From an uncultured Oscillospiraceae bacterium (GTDB lineage: Bacteria > Bacillota > Clostridia > Oscillospirales > Oscillospiraceae): 49,075 bases of DNA. The stretch lies in the NCBI GenBank assembly GCA_902497145.1, contig CABVDR010000012.1:1-49075 (forward strand), given 5' to 3'. The notes below the pieces were generated by a model. That model did no database searches. It was not told the DNA's origin and worked only from the letters and a program-made list of their open reading frames with translations. Numbering within the stretch: the stretch's first letter is position 1; each line of letters begins with the position of its first letter. Positions 42,262 through 49,075 of the stretch are shown here, one piece after another. A program made the translations under genes and the position numbers.

Positions 42262-42900
42262 ATGTTTCTTTATGAGAAAAAGCTGCAATTTCCGGTGAAG
42301 GTGGCCACCCCCAACCCCAAGCTGGCCTCCTTTATCATCAGCCAGTACGGCGGGCCGGACGGCGAGGTGGGCGCGGCCATGCGCTACCTCTCCCAGCGCT
42401 ACGCCATGCCCTACGCCGAGGCCAAGGGGCTGCTCACCGACATCGGCACCGAGGAGCTGGGCCACATGGAGATGGTGGCCGCTCTGGTCCATCAGCTCAC
42501 CCGAAACCTCAGTGATGAGGAGGTGCGCAATAACGCCTCCTTTGCCCCCTACTTTGTGGACCATACCACCGGCGTTTATCCCACTGCCGCCTCCGGGTTC
42601 CCCTGGAGCGCGGGGGGTATGCAGTCCACCGGGGACGTGATTGCCGACCTGACGGAAGATTTGGCGGCGGAACAAAAGGCACGTCTGACGTATGACAACA
42701 TACTAAGGCTCAGCGACGACCCGGATGTGAACAACGTCATCCGCTTCCTGCGGGAGCGTGAGATCGTCCACTTCCAGCGTTTCGGTGAGTGCCTGCGGCT
42801 GTGTAAGGAGAAGATGGACGCCAAGAACGTCTACTTCACCAACCCGGCCTTTGACCGCTCCACTACCCCCCAGCCACGTACCAACATGGCCAAGGGTTAA
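42262..42900 (+). CDS. cotJC: Spore coat protein CotJC (manganese catalase family)
   Basis: A 212-aa protein of the manganese catalase/CotJC family. It begins MFLYEKKLQFPVKVATPNPKLA, the family hallmark, and carries the di-manganese ligands on a four-helix bundle: E-rich helices with GTEELGHMEMVAALVHQL (Glu and His ligands) and REREIVHFQRFGECL (second set). It would decompose hydrogen peroxide in the inner spore coat. The frame follows cotJA-cotJB by two bases. A hairpin terminator follows. Confidence 0.93.
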   Translation: MFLYEKKLQFPVKVATPNPKLASFIISQYGGPDGEVGAAMRYLSQRYAMPYAEAKGLLTDIGTEELGHMEMVAALVHQLTRNLSDEEVRNNASFAPYFVDHTTGVYPTAASGFPWSAGGMQSTGDVIADLTEDLAAEQKARLTYDNILRLSDDPDVNNVIRFLREREIVHFQRFGECLRLCKEKMDAKNVYFTNPAFDRSTTPQPRTNMAKG

Positions 42901-42905
42901 AACAA

Positions 42906-42946
42906 GCCGCCTGGACAGATGTCCAGGCGGCTTCTTCATAAAAAAG
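42906..42946. terminator. Hairpin terminator between cotJC and xdhC
   Basis: An 11-bp perfect stem (42906-42916 with 42921-42931), loop AGAT, then TTCTTC on the plus strand; downstream on the minus strand the sequence is TTTTTT before the stem, so it may serve cotJC best. Confidence 0.65.
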
Positions 42947-42949
42947 TGA

Positions 42950-43957
42950 TCAGGCTGGGCACAGCCCGCCGCCATTGCGGCCCAGGCGTCCGGCGCGCAC
43001 CTGGATGAGCTGTGCGGTCACACTGACGGCGATCTCCGCCGGGGTCTCCCCGCCGATGTCCAGGCCGATGGGCAGATGGATGGCCTCGATCTGTGCCCGG
43101 GAAAATCCCCGGCGCTCCAGCTCGCCCCACAAAAAGGCCCGCTTCTTCCGGCTGCCCATGCAGCCCACGTAGTAGGGTTTCTGCTCCAGCACCTGACACA
43201 GCACCTCCAGGTCGTGCTGGTGGCCGGGGGACATGACCACCGCATAGTCCCGTGGAGTGAGCTGCACCTGCTCCCCAATGCGTTCAAAGCAGCCCAGTAC
43301 CACCCGCTCAGCCCCGGGGAAGTTCTGGGGCTGGGCGATCTCCGCCCGGTTGTCAAAGACCACCACCCGGAAGCCCACCTGGGCAAGCATGGGGGCCAGA
43401 GCCTGCCCCACGTGTCCCCCGCCGAAGAGGTAGAGCACTCCGTCCCGGCCCAGAGGCTCCGTGTACATCCCACCCTCCAAAAGGGGCGCGGTCTGGGGGC
43501 GCGGAGACAGCGCCTCGGGCAGCTCTTCCGCTCCATAGATGACAAGGGTAGGAGCTTGCTCTATATTTTGAATCAATAGTGAGCAAGGAGTTCCGCTTTG
43601 CAGAAAGTCGGTAAGACGCTCCAGGGCAGGCAGCTGCTCCGTGCCCAGAGACTGGATGCACACCGTCACTGCCCCGCCGCACACCATGCCGGTGCGGCTG
43701 GCCTCTCCCCCCAGGGAGTAGTGTTCCAGTCCGCCCTGTGCTGTGCCGTCCATTACCTGGGAAGCCCGCTGCTGGACCAGATTCTCCACTGCGCCGCCCC
43801 CCACGGTGCCCAGCCAGGAGCCGTCTGGCAGCAGGGCCATCCTGGCCCCCGCTCCCCGGGGAGCCGATCCTGCGCTGTCCACGATGGTGCATAGCACCGG
43901 AGCACCGCCCTGGCGTACACAGTCTGTCAAAGCGGAAAATAAGGCGTAATCGGTCAT
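42950..43957 (-). CDS. XdhC/CoxI-family molybdenum hydroxylase maturation protein
   Basis: A 335-aa protein with an N-terminal XdhC/CoxI domain (about 10-85; IVDSAGSAPRGAGARMALLPDG and GTVGGGAVE) and a C-terminal Rossmann domain (about 172-310; LYLFGGGHVGQALAPML then VVVFDNR, and CMGSRKKRAF). XdhC proteins carry the molybdenum cofactor and promote its sulfuration, or here selenation, before insertion into the hydroxylase. It begins nine bases after the selD stop and is the last gene of the selenium operon, which links it to a selenium-dependent hydroxylase. The hydroxylase gene is not in the window. Confidence 0.92.
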   Translation of the reverse strand: MTDYALFSALTDCVRQGGAPVLCTIVDSAGSAPRGAGARMALLPDGSWLGTVGGGAVENLVQQRASQVMDGTAQGGLEHYSLGGEASRTGMVCGGAVTVCIQSLGTEQLPALERLTDFLQSGTPCSLLIQNIEQAPTLVIYGAEELPEALSPRPQTAPLLEGGMYTEPLGRDGVLYLFGGGHVGQALAPMLAQVGFRVVVFDNRAEIAQPQNFPGAERVVLGCFERIGEQVQLTPRDYAVVMSPGHQHDLEVLCQVLEQKPYYVGCMGSRKKRAFLWGELERRGFSRAQIEAIHLPIGLDIGGETPAEIAVSVTAQLIQVRAGRLGRNGGGLCPA

Positions 43958-43966
43958 GATTTCCTC

Positions 43967-45007
43967 CTACTGCAAGTAGATGCGCTTGTCACCCTGCCAT
44001 GGGGCCACCCGGCCCACCACCTGGGGGGCTGGGACCCGGTCATCCCTGCGCAGCGCCTCCAGCAGGGCGGGCGCGTCCTCCGGGTGGACGGCCATCATCA
44101 GGCCGCCGGAGGTCTGGGGATCGTAGAGCAAGTCCTGGACAGCAAGCTCCGTCTCCCCCGCCTCCACCCACGTTTCAGCAAAGTGGCGGTTGCGGTATAC
44201 CCCGGCGGGCAATACCCCCAGCCGGGAGAGTTCCAGGGCCTGAGGGATAAATGTGATCCCGGATAGATCCAGATGGATTTCCGCCCCGCTCCCCTGGGCC
44301 ATCTCCAGCAGGTGGCCCAGCATACCAAAGCCGGTGACGTCGGTGCAGGCGTGGACCCGGTAGTTTACCATAATGTCCCGGGCGTACTTGTTCAGGGTCA
44401 TCATCAGCCCCTCGGCAAAGGTTCGGGTCTCCTCATCAGTCAACCCGCCCTTGATCCCGGCGGTGAGCACCCCGATGCCCACGGGCTTGGTGTAGATCAG
44501 TACATCCCCACTCTGAGCTCCGGAGTTGGTGAGCAGCTTGTCCGGATGGACAAATCCGGTGACCGCCATGCCATACTTGGGCTCCTTGTCGTAGATGCTG
44601 TGGCCGCCGGTAATGATGGCCCCAGCCTCGTAGGCCTTTTCATAGCCGCCCCGCAAAATGGCGTGGACCGCCTCCTTGGGCATGTCCTCCGGCACTGCCA
44701 TTACGTTGAGGGCCAGCTTGGGCTCTCCGCCCATGGCGTATACGTCAGACAGAGCGTTGGCTGCGGCGATGGCCCCGAAGGTGTAGGGGTCGTCGGCGAT
44801 GGGCGGGAAGAAGTCCACCGTCTGTACTAGAGCCAGCTCGTCGGAGAGCTGGTAGACCGACGCGTCGTCGCTGCGGTCGTAGCCCACCAGCAAATTGGGA
44901 TCCCGGCGGACCTTCAGGCCCTCCAGCAGCTTGCTCAGCTCCCCCGCCCCCACCTTGGCCCCGCACCCGGCGCACTCGGCCAGCTTGGTCAGTTTGATTT
45001 CGTCCAT
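43967..45007 (-). CDS. selD: Selenophosphate synthase SelD
   Basis: A 346-aa enzyme that makes monoselenophosphate, the selenium donor, from selenide and ATP. The catalytic region near the N-terminus, LAECAGCGAKVG, has C15 and K18 at the Cys/Sec-x-x-Lys positions, encoded by TGC, so this is a cysteine form and no selenocysteine is used. VGYDRSDDASVYQL and QTVDFFPPIADDPYTFG supply the metal- and ATP-binding aspartates. GGAGG precedes ATG 45007. It begins two bases after the yqeB stop, within the operon yedF-csd-DUF3343-yqeB-selD-xdhC. Selenophosphate here probably feeds the labile selenium cofactor; whether the cell also makes selenocysteine is not visible. Confidence 0.95.
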   Translation of the reverse strand: MDEIKLTKLAECAGCGAKVGAGELSKLLEGLKVRRDPNLLVGYDRSDDASVYQLSDELALVQTVDFFPPIADDPYTFGAIAAANALSDVYAMGGEPKLALNVMAVPEDMPKEAVHAILRGGYEKAYEAGAIITGGHSIYDKEPKYGMAVTGFVHPDKLLTNSGAQSGDVLIYTKPVGIGVLTAGIKGGLTDEETRTFAEGLMMTLNKYARDIMVNYRVHACTDVTGFGMLGHLLEMAQGSGAEIHLDLSGITFIPQALELSRLGVLPAGVYRNRHFAETWVEAGETELAVQDLLYDPQTSGGLMMAVHPEDAPALLEALRRDDRVPAPQVVGRVAPWQGDKRIYLQ

Positions 45008-45009
45008 TC

Positions 45010-45804
45010 TTAGCCCTCCAGTGCCTTTGTGAGGTGGAGCAGGGCCTCCAGCACACCGCCCCCCACCGCCAGGGCCTTGTCCGAGGCGGTGCGGCAGTGG
45101 TCGGGCTGACACCGGGGGTCGATATCCCCGCATTTCATGCCCTCAAACACCTCGATGCCGTCCTGGAGCAGGCCGCGCAAACAGCCGTCAATGGTGCACA
45201 GCATGAGCTTGCCGTCCACCAGGGCGGCCACCTCCCCTGCCTTCACCATAGCGCCGATCTCCAGACAGGGACGGAACACGCCGCTTGCGGGGGCGCGGAG
45301 CACCCGCTCCACGGTGTAGCCCCCGATGTTCCCCGGCACGCCGGTGTTGGGAATGGGAGAGCCGGTGTACAGCACCCGGCCCAGGGTGTGGCCCCGCATG
45401 GTCTCCACCGCCGCGTGGCAGTCCACTCCGGCAGTAAAGCCCGGCCCCACGGCGATGACCGCCGGGGCCATACCTTTATGGGTACCCAGGTTTTTCTTGG
45501 CCAGGATGGCGTCCACCACCCCGTCTGGCTTCAGGGCCGCAATGCACGCCCCCTCCGGGTCGGCCAGCACGGGGACGATCCCCTGCTTGGCCAGTTCCAG
45601 AGCCTCCTGAGGGCTGTGGGCCAGGCGGCCGGTGACGTCCTCCACCCGGCCCTCTCCCAGACGGATGGCCTCGGAAAAGCAGACGGTGCGGCGCACCGCC
45701 GTGGGATTTGGAAGGTCAGTAAGGACCAGACGGATTCCAGCCCGGTATAGGCGCAGGGCAATGCCAGAGGCAATGTCCCCTGCGCCGCGAATGACAACCA
45801 GCAT
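45010..45804 (-). CDS. yqeB: Selenium-dependent molybdenum hydroxylase maturation protein YqeB
   Basis: A 264-aa protein of the YqeB/EF2563 family. The N-terminus is a Rossmann-like strand and loop (VVIRGAGDIASGIALRLYRAGIRLVLTDLPNPTAVRRTVCFSEA). The middle has CIAALKPDGVVDAILAKKNLGTHKGMAPAVIAVGPGFTAGVDCHAAVETMRGH and the C-terminal half has GVFRPCLEIGAMVKAGEVA. The ATG at 45804 has AAAAGGAGAGAGA upstream. YqeB is a marker of genomes with selenium-dependent molybdenum hydroxylases; its step is not firmly known. It lies between the DUF3343 gene and selD. Confidence 0.93.
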   Translation of the reverse strand: MLVVIRGAGDIASGIALRLYRAGIRLVLTDLPNPTAVRRTVCFSEAIRLGEGRVEDVTGRLAHSPQEALELAKQGIVPVLADPEGACIAALKPDGVVDAILAKKNLGTHKGMAPAVIAVGPGFTAGVDCHAAVETMRGHTLGRVLYTGSPIPNTGVPGNIGGYTVERVLRAPASGVFRPCLEIGAMVKAGEVAALVDGKLMLCTIDGCLRGLLQDGIEVFEGMKCGDIDPRCQPDHCRTASDKALAVGGGVLEALLHLTKALEG

Positions 45805-45820
45805 GTGTCTCTCTCCTTTT

Positions 45821-46048
45821 TTACAGCTCCATCTCGATGAGGGCGGAGTAAGGAAGTCCCTCCAGCTCCCCCAGCCGCCCGCGCGCATCGGGCGGCATGG
45901 CCCAGGCCAGGCCGCAGTTGGCGGTGATGGTCACCGGTACGGGGATGAGTCGGCCGGGAACTTCTTTGGCCATACACTGCCGCTCCCACCTCAGGGCGGC
46001 GGTGGTGGTGGGAAAGGTGATGACCAGGGTGGGCTTCTTGGCTCTCAT
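45821..46048 (-). CDS. DUF3343 protein, putative selenium/sulfur carrier
   Basis: A 75-aa protein of the small DUF3343 (putative Se/S carrier-like) family that always travels with yedF, csd and selD. The pattern is ITFPTTTAALRWERQC, then PGRLIPVPVTITANCGLAWAM, where the conserved cysteine after the beta strand (SANCGLA-type motif) could bind selenium or sulfur as a persulfide or perselenide. The ATG overlaps the csd stop by four bases (46045-46048), so it is made coupled to Csd and could receive its product. Confidence 0.9.
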   Translation of the reverse strand: MRAKKPTLVITFPTTTAALRWERQCMAKEVPGRLIPVPVTITANCGLAWAMPPDARGRLGELEGLPYSALIEMEL

Positions 46049-47178
46049 TCACTCATCTCCCTTAAAGCGGACAGGGCCGCGTCAATGTCCTGCTCCGTGG
46101 TGTACCAGCCGAAGGAGAACCGCAGGCAGCCCGTATCCTGGGTACCCAGCGCCCGGTGCATCCGGGGGGCGCAGTGGATGCCGGGCCGCACAGCAATGTC
46201 GTATTGCACCGACAGTTCGTCCGCCGCCGTGGCCGGGTCCCAGCCCTCCAGATTGAGGGCCACCACCGAGGCACGATCTCCGGAGAAATCGCCGTAGAGG
46301 GTCACGCCAGGGATATCCCGAAGTCCCCGGACAAAGCGCTCTGTCAAGGCAAGCTCGTGGGCGTGGATGTCCTCCACTCCGGTCTCTAGGATGAAGTCCA
46401 CCGCCGCCCCCAGCCCGGCCAGGCCGTGGCCGTTGAGGGTGCCAGCCTCCAGGTGCTCCGGGTACTCCGCTGGCTGATCCTCCTCAAAGGAACGTACTCC
46501 AGTGCCGCCGGAGAGGAGGGGCCGCAGCTCCACGCCCGGGGCCACGCACAGCCCGCCAGTCCCCTGGGGGCCCATCAGCCCCTTGTGGCCGGTGAAGGCC
46601 AGCAAATGGACGCCCATCTCCTCCATGGCGATGGGGGTACTCCCCGCTGTCTGGGCCGCATCCAGCAGGAAAACAAGGCCGTGCTCTTTGGCAAAGGCGG
46701 ACATGCGCGCCACATCCAGCAGATTGCCAGTCAGATTGGAGGCGTGGGTGCCCACCAGCAGTTTTGTGCTGGGACACAGCAGGTCCTCCAGCAAGTCATA
46801 CTCCAGCTGTCCCTGCCGGTTGGCTGACAGGTAATCTACCTTTACCCCTCTCTCCCGGGCAAGGGCATGAAGAGGCCGCAGCACGGAGTTGTGGTCCCAG
46901 TCGGTGGCAATTACATGGTCGCCGGGCTTCAAAAAGCCCCACAGGGCCGTGTTCAGCGCTTGAGTGGCGTTGGCGGTAAAGACTACCCGCTCCGGGTGGG
47001 GGAACCCAAACAACCTGGCCAGGGCCTCCCGGGTGTGAAAGACGGTGCGGGCGGCAGACAGCTCGCTGGTGTGGCCTCCCCGGGCACAGCTCCCCTGTCC
47101 CTCCATGGCCTTCATCACCGCCTGGGCCACACAGGGGGGCTTTTGCAGAGTGGTGGCGGCGTTGTTGAGGTAGATCAC
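46045..47178 (-). CDS. Cysteine desulfurase/selenocysteine lyase family aminotransferase
   Basis: A 377-aa PLP enzyme of the class-V group, Csd type. The N-terminus MIYLNNAATTLQKPP is the family start; PLP-binding residues are in NATQALNTALWG and the Schiff-base lysine is K199 in FTGHKGLMGPQG. The active-site cysteine is C336 in IHCAPRMHRALG. It removes sulfur or selenium from cysteine or selenocysteine and passes it to a carrier. Placed between yedF and DUF3343 with four-base overlaps on both sides, it most likely supplies the selenium for the SelD/hydroxylase route. Confidence 0.93.
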   Translation of the reverse strand: MIYLNNAATTLQKPPCVAQAVMKAMEGQGSCARGGHTSELSAARTVFHTREALARLFGFPHPERVVFTANATQALNTALWGFLKPGDHVIATDWDHNSVLRPLHALARERGVKVDYLSANRQGQLEYDLLEDLLCPSTKLLVGTHASNLTGNLLDVARMSAFAKEHGLVFLLDAAQTAGSTPIAMEEMGVHLLAFTGHKGLMGPQGTGGLCVAPGVELRPLLSGGTGVRSFEEDQPAEYPEHLEAGTLNGHGLAGLGAAVDFILETGVEDIHAHELALTERFVRGLRDIPGVTLYGDFSGDRASVVALNLEGWDPATAADELSVQYDIAVRPGIHCAPRMHRALGTQDTGCLRFSFGWYTTEQDIDAALSALREMSE

Positions 47179-47777
47179 AGGTTCACCAGCCGGTCGGCCT
47201 GAGTGAGGATCTCGGCGATGCGGTACATGTTGGTGATGCTGCCCACCGCCAGCTTCTCCTTCAGGCCGTAGTAGTCCAGGCAGGTGCCGCAGGTGAGGAT
47301 CTCGGTGCCTCGGCTCTCCAGCTCCCGCAGGTCCTCCAGGGACTGGCTCCCCTCCACCGTCAGCTTGGCGCCGCCGTTGAAGAACAGCAAGGTGCGGGGC
47401 GGGGTCTCCAGCTGGGCCAAGGCGTAGAGGAAGCTTTTGAGCAGGGCGCGACCCAGCTCCTCACTCCCCCGGCCCATCACGTCGGTGCCCACCGCCACCA
47501 CGGTGTCGGTCCCCATCACGGTGCAGCCGCAGCCGGGCTGCGCGGCGCTCTGGGGGACGTCCTGGGCGCCCTCGCCGATAAGCACCCGCCAGAAGTCGGA
47601 CTCCGGCTGTACCGCAGCGGGACGGCCCTTCTGGGCGGCCATACGCTTTAGGTTCTCCACCGCCGCGTCGTTGTCCACCCAGACCTCCAGCATTTCGCCC
47701 TCTTTCAAGTCCGCCAGGGCATGCAGGGCCAGCACCACGGGCTGGGGGCAGGCCTTTCCTCTTGCGTCGATTGTCAT
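47175..47777 (-). CDS. yedF: Sulfurtransferase-like selenium metabolism protein YedF
   Basis: A 200-aa two-domain protein. The N-terminal TusA-like domain (about 1-70) has the CPxP motif in DARGKACPQPV (C10), the cysteine that carries sulfur or selenium. The C-terminal DsrE-like domain (about 90-195) has GRGSEELGRALLKSF and the Cys pair in ILTCGTCLDYYGLKEKLAVG. This architecture defines the selenium-linked YedF of organisms with selenium-dependent molybdenum hydroxylases. It is the first gene of the operon, about 75 bases after a strong promoter at 47857-47885, and overlaps csd by four bases. Confidence 0.94.
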   Translation of the reverse strand: MTIDARGKACPQPVVLALHALADLKEGEMLEVWVDNDAAVENLKRMAAQKGRPAAVQPESDFWRVLIGEGAQDVPQSAAQPGCGCTVMGTDTVVAVGTDVMGRGSEELGRALLKSFLYALAQLETPPRTLLFFNGGAKLTVEGSQSLEDLRELESRGTEILTCGTCLDYYGLKEKLAVGSITNMYRIAEILTQADRLVNL

Positions 47778-47856
47778 GACTACCTCACTCCTACCTTGTG
47801 GATTACCTTTTTATCCCGTATCGTGGGGACAAAAAAGTTCCCTGAAAGAACGATTT

Positions 47857-47885
47857 ATTATATAATGGTTTCAAAATTCCGTCAA
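47857..47885 (-). promoter_or_regulatory. Strong sigma-A promoter of the selenium operon
   Basis: On the minus strand TTGACG (47885-47880), an exact 17-bp spacer and perfect TATAAT (47862-47857). Confidence 0.8.
47861..47866 (+). promoter_or_regulatory. Probable -10 of yqeC, overlapping the divergent promoter
   Basis: TATAAT at 47861-47866 on the plus strand overlaps the opposite -10 (47857-47862) by two bases. Its -35 is weak (TTCCCT at 47838-47843). RNA polymerase can occupy only one of the two promoters at once. Confidence 0.5.
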
Positions 47886-47915
47886 CGAATGGCCCGTGGG
47901 AGAAAGGAGGATCTT

Positions 47916-48623
47916 ATGGTTTCTCAGATGCTGCACATTCCAAGCGGAGTGGTGGCGGTGATGGGCAGCGGGGGTAAGACCACCCTGCTGTCCGTTCTGG
48001 CCCAGGAGCTGTCCAGGTCGGTGATCCTGTGTACCACCACCCACATGTTTCCCTTCCCTCAGTATCCCCTGCTCCCCGGGGACGATGCCGGGGAAATCCA
48101 AGCCGCCCTCTCCCGCCATCGGGTGGTGTGCCTGGGGCGGCCCAACGGAGACGGCAAACTCACTGCCCCCGCCCTGCCCTTCGCCCAGCTCCGTGGGCTG
48201 GCCCCTTGGGTGCTGGTGGAGGCGGACGGCTCCAAGCGCCTCCCGCTGAAAGCCCACGCCCCCCACGAACCGGTGATTCCCCCGGAGAGCGGACAGACCA
48301 TTCTGGTGGTGGGAGCCTCCGGTTTTGGCGTACCGATCCATCAGACGGTCCACCGCCCGGAGCGCTTCTGTGCCCTCACAGGCGCAGCGCCGGAGGACCG
48401 GGTCACCCCGGAGCTGGCCGCCCAGGCTGTCGTCCGGGAGGGCCTGGCTGGGCAGGTGTTTTTAAACCAAGTGGAGTCCCAGGCGGACTGGATCCAAGCG
48501 GAGCGGTTTGCTCAGGCACTGGCAGAGACCGGCATGGAGGTGTGGGCGGGCAGCCTTCGGCAAGGGATCTGCCGCCGGCTGACCTCCTCCAAGGCGAGCA
48601 GAGCGGACCGGCAGCAGAAATAA
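47916..48623 (+). CDS. yqeC: Selenium cofactor biosynthesis protein YqeC
   Basis: A 235-aa protein of the YqeC family of selenium-dependent molybdenum hydroxylase maturation. A P-loop lies at VVAVMGSGGKTTLL (residues 12-25) and a second family motif at APWVLVEADGSKRLPLKAHAPHEPVIP, followed by LVVGASGFGVPI. It probably uses a nucleotide in making or inserting the selenium-containing cofactor. ATG 47916 has AAAGGAGG upstream; the longer frame that begins at 47721 runs through the promoter and is rejected. It is divergent from the yedF operon, completing the SDMH maturation set except for the hydroxylase. Confidence 0.93.
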   Translation: MVSQMLHIPSGVVAVMGSGGKTTLLSVLAQELSRSVILCTTTHMFPFPQYPLLPGDDAGEIQAALSRHRVVCLGRPNGDGKLTAPALPFAQLRGLAPWVLVEADGSKRLPLKAHAPHEPVIPPESGQTILVVGASGFGVPIHQTVHRPERFCALTGAAPEDRVTPELAAQAVVREGLAGQVFLNQVESQADWIQAERFAQALAETGMEVWAGSLRQGICRRLTSSKASRADRQQK

Positions 48624-48630
48624 GGAGCAA

Positions 48631-48662
48631 AAAAATTCCCCGGCCCAGCCGGGGAATTTTTG
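48631..48662. terminator. Bidirectional terminator after yqeC
   Basis: A 14-bp perfect stem (48631-48644 with 48648-48661), loop of three bases, with T-runs on both strands. Confidence 0.85.
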
Positions 48663-49075
48663 TTACTCCTGGATGACCATGTGGTTGATCAGCGCCCGGA
48701 GCATCTCCAGCTCCTCCCGGCAGCCGTAGTTGTCCAGCACCTGGGGTGGCAGATCTTCCGCCATCAGCTCCGCGGCCAGCTTCAGGGCTCGGGGCAGATC
48801 CTGCTGTGTGCCCAGCCCCTGGGCCAGGCACCGCACCAGACGGCAGATGCAGTTCACATTGCCCTGTTTGGCTCCCTCTCGGTAAAGGGTGTAGGCCTGC
48901 TCCAGGTTCTGGTCTGTACCCCGGCCCTCCTCGTACATCCGGCCCAGGGACCAGTAGGCGCTGCCCATGCCCTGGGCCTTGGCCTTTTCGTAGCAGTCCC
49001 GGGCCTGATCCAGCTCTCCCGCCTGTTCCAGATACCAGCCCATGTTGTACAGCGCGTAGACGTTGCCCTGGTCGG
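48663..49075 (-). CDS. Sel1-repeat (TPR-like) protein, start beyond the edge
   Basis: The last ~137 codons of a protein made of Sel1-type repeats; the reading frame stays open to the window edge, so the ATG at 49043 is internal. Visible repeats are DQARDCYEKAKAQGMGSAYWSLGRMYEEGRGTDQN and EQAYTLYREGAKQGNVNCICRLVRCLAQGLGTQQD, each a two-helix unit with the A-x2-L-G-x-M-Y-x2-G pattern. Such proteins serve as scaffolds for protein-protein contacts. It is convergent with yqeC and not part of the selenium group. Confidence 0.85.
   Translation of the reverse strand, partial: DQGNVYALYNMGWYLEQAGELDQARDCYEKAKAQGMGSAYWSLGRMYEEGRGTDQNLEQAYTLYREGAKQGNVNCICRLVRCLAQGLGTQQDLPRALKLAAELMAEDLPPQVLDNYGCREELEMLRALINHMVIQE

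Noticed and set aside
43967..45007. Selenocysteine in SelD
   Set aside because: The catalytic position is encoded by TGC; there is no in-frame TGA.
47721..47915. N-terminal extension of YqeC
   Set aside because: The frame is open, but it covers both divergent promoters and lacks a ribosome site; the family begins near the ATG at 47916.

Overview
The window (about 58-60% G+C by eye) reads as the chromosome of a spore-forming, Gram-positive anaerobe of the Clostridia, most likely an Oscillospiraceae gut bacterium of the Flavonifractor/Lawsonibacter/Intestinimonas type. The evidence is a spore-coat cotJ locus, a CwlD-like cortex amidase, a selenium-dependent molybdenum hydroxylase (SDMH) maturation operon, a clostridial radical SAM family and an ECF sigma/membrane partner pair. 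I see no rRNA, tRNA, CRISPR array, prophage or intact insertion sequence. The genus is inferred from gene content.

Region by region. (1) 1-8820: a lantibiotic-immunity-type ABC exporter on the minus strand faces two response regulator/histidine kinase pairs and a MacB/FtsX-type ABC transporter on the plus strand, together an antimicrobial-peptide or envelope-stress block. (2) 8821-12966: a gene-poor stretch, two lipoproteins, and a transmembrane Ser/Thr kinase with extracellular leucine-rich repeats coupled to a helix-turn-helix protein. (3) 13183-15972: a radical SAM enzyme with a translationally coupled transketolase-tail remnant downstream, facing a divergently transcribed paralogue that has lost the iron-sulfur cluster motif. 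(4) 16028-20299: manganese homeostasis, with a yybP-ykoY-type riboswitch ahead of mntP-tetR, and a P-type cation ATPase. (5) 20364-25301: an envelope operon of TVP38/TMEM64 protein, cardiolipin synthase, AI-2E/PerM-type protein and a GH79-like glycosidase. (6) 25598-30468: an Hsp70/J-like protein pair. (7) 30599-35658: a MerR regulator facing a YfcC transporter, amidohydrolase, YfcC transporter operon whose promoter has the 19-bp spacer and dyad typical of MerR activation. (8) 35820-40908: VanZ-domain protein, cupin, a 53-aa conserved protein, ECF sigma factor with membrane partner, and SdpI-family protein. (9) 40965-42900: cwlD-like amidase facing a cotJA-cotJB fusion and cotJC. (10) 42950-48623: the selenium block, yedF-csd-DUF3343-yqeB-selD-xdhC on the minus strand and yqeC divergent from overlapping promoters. 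(11) A truncated Sel1-repeat gene at the right edge.

Working together: the selenium genes mobilise selenium (Csd, YedF, the DUF3343 carrier), make selenophosphate (SelD) and mature a molybdenum hydroxylase (YqeB, YqeC, XdhC); the hydroxylase itself is outside the window. The Mn riboswitch, MntP and possibly the P-type ATPase would export excess Mn2+. The MerR/YfcC/amidohydrolase set looks like uptake and hydrolysis of a small amide- or peptide-like substrate. The least explained system is the active/cluster-less radical SAM pair. All assignments are by reading motifs and gene order; no database search was run.
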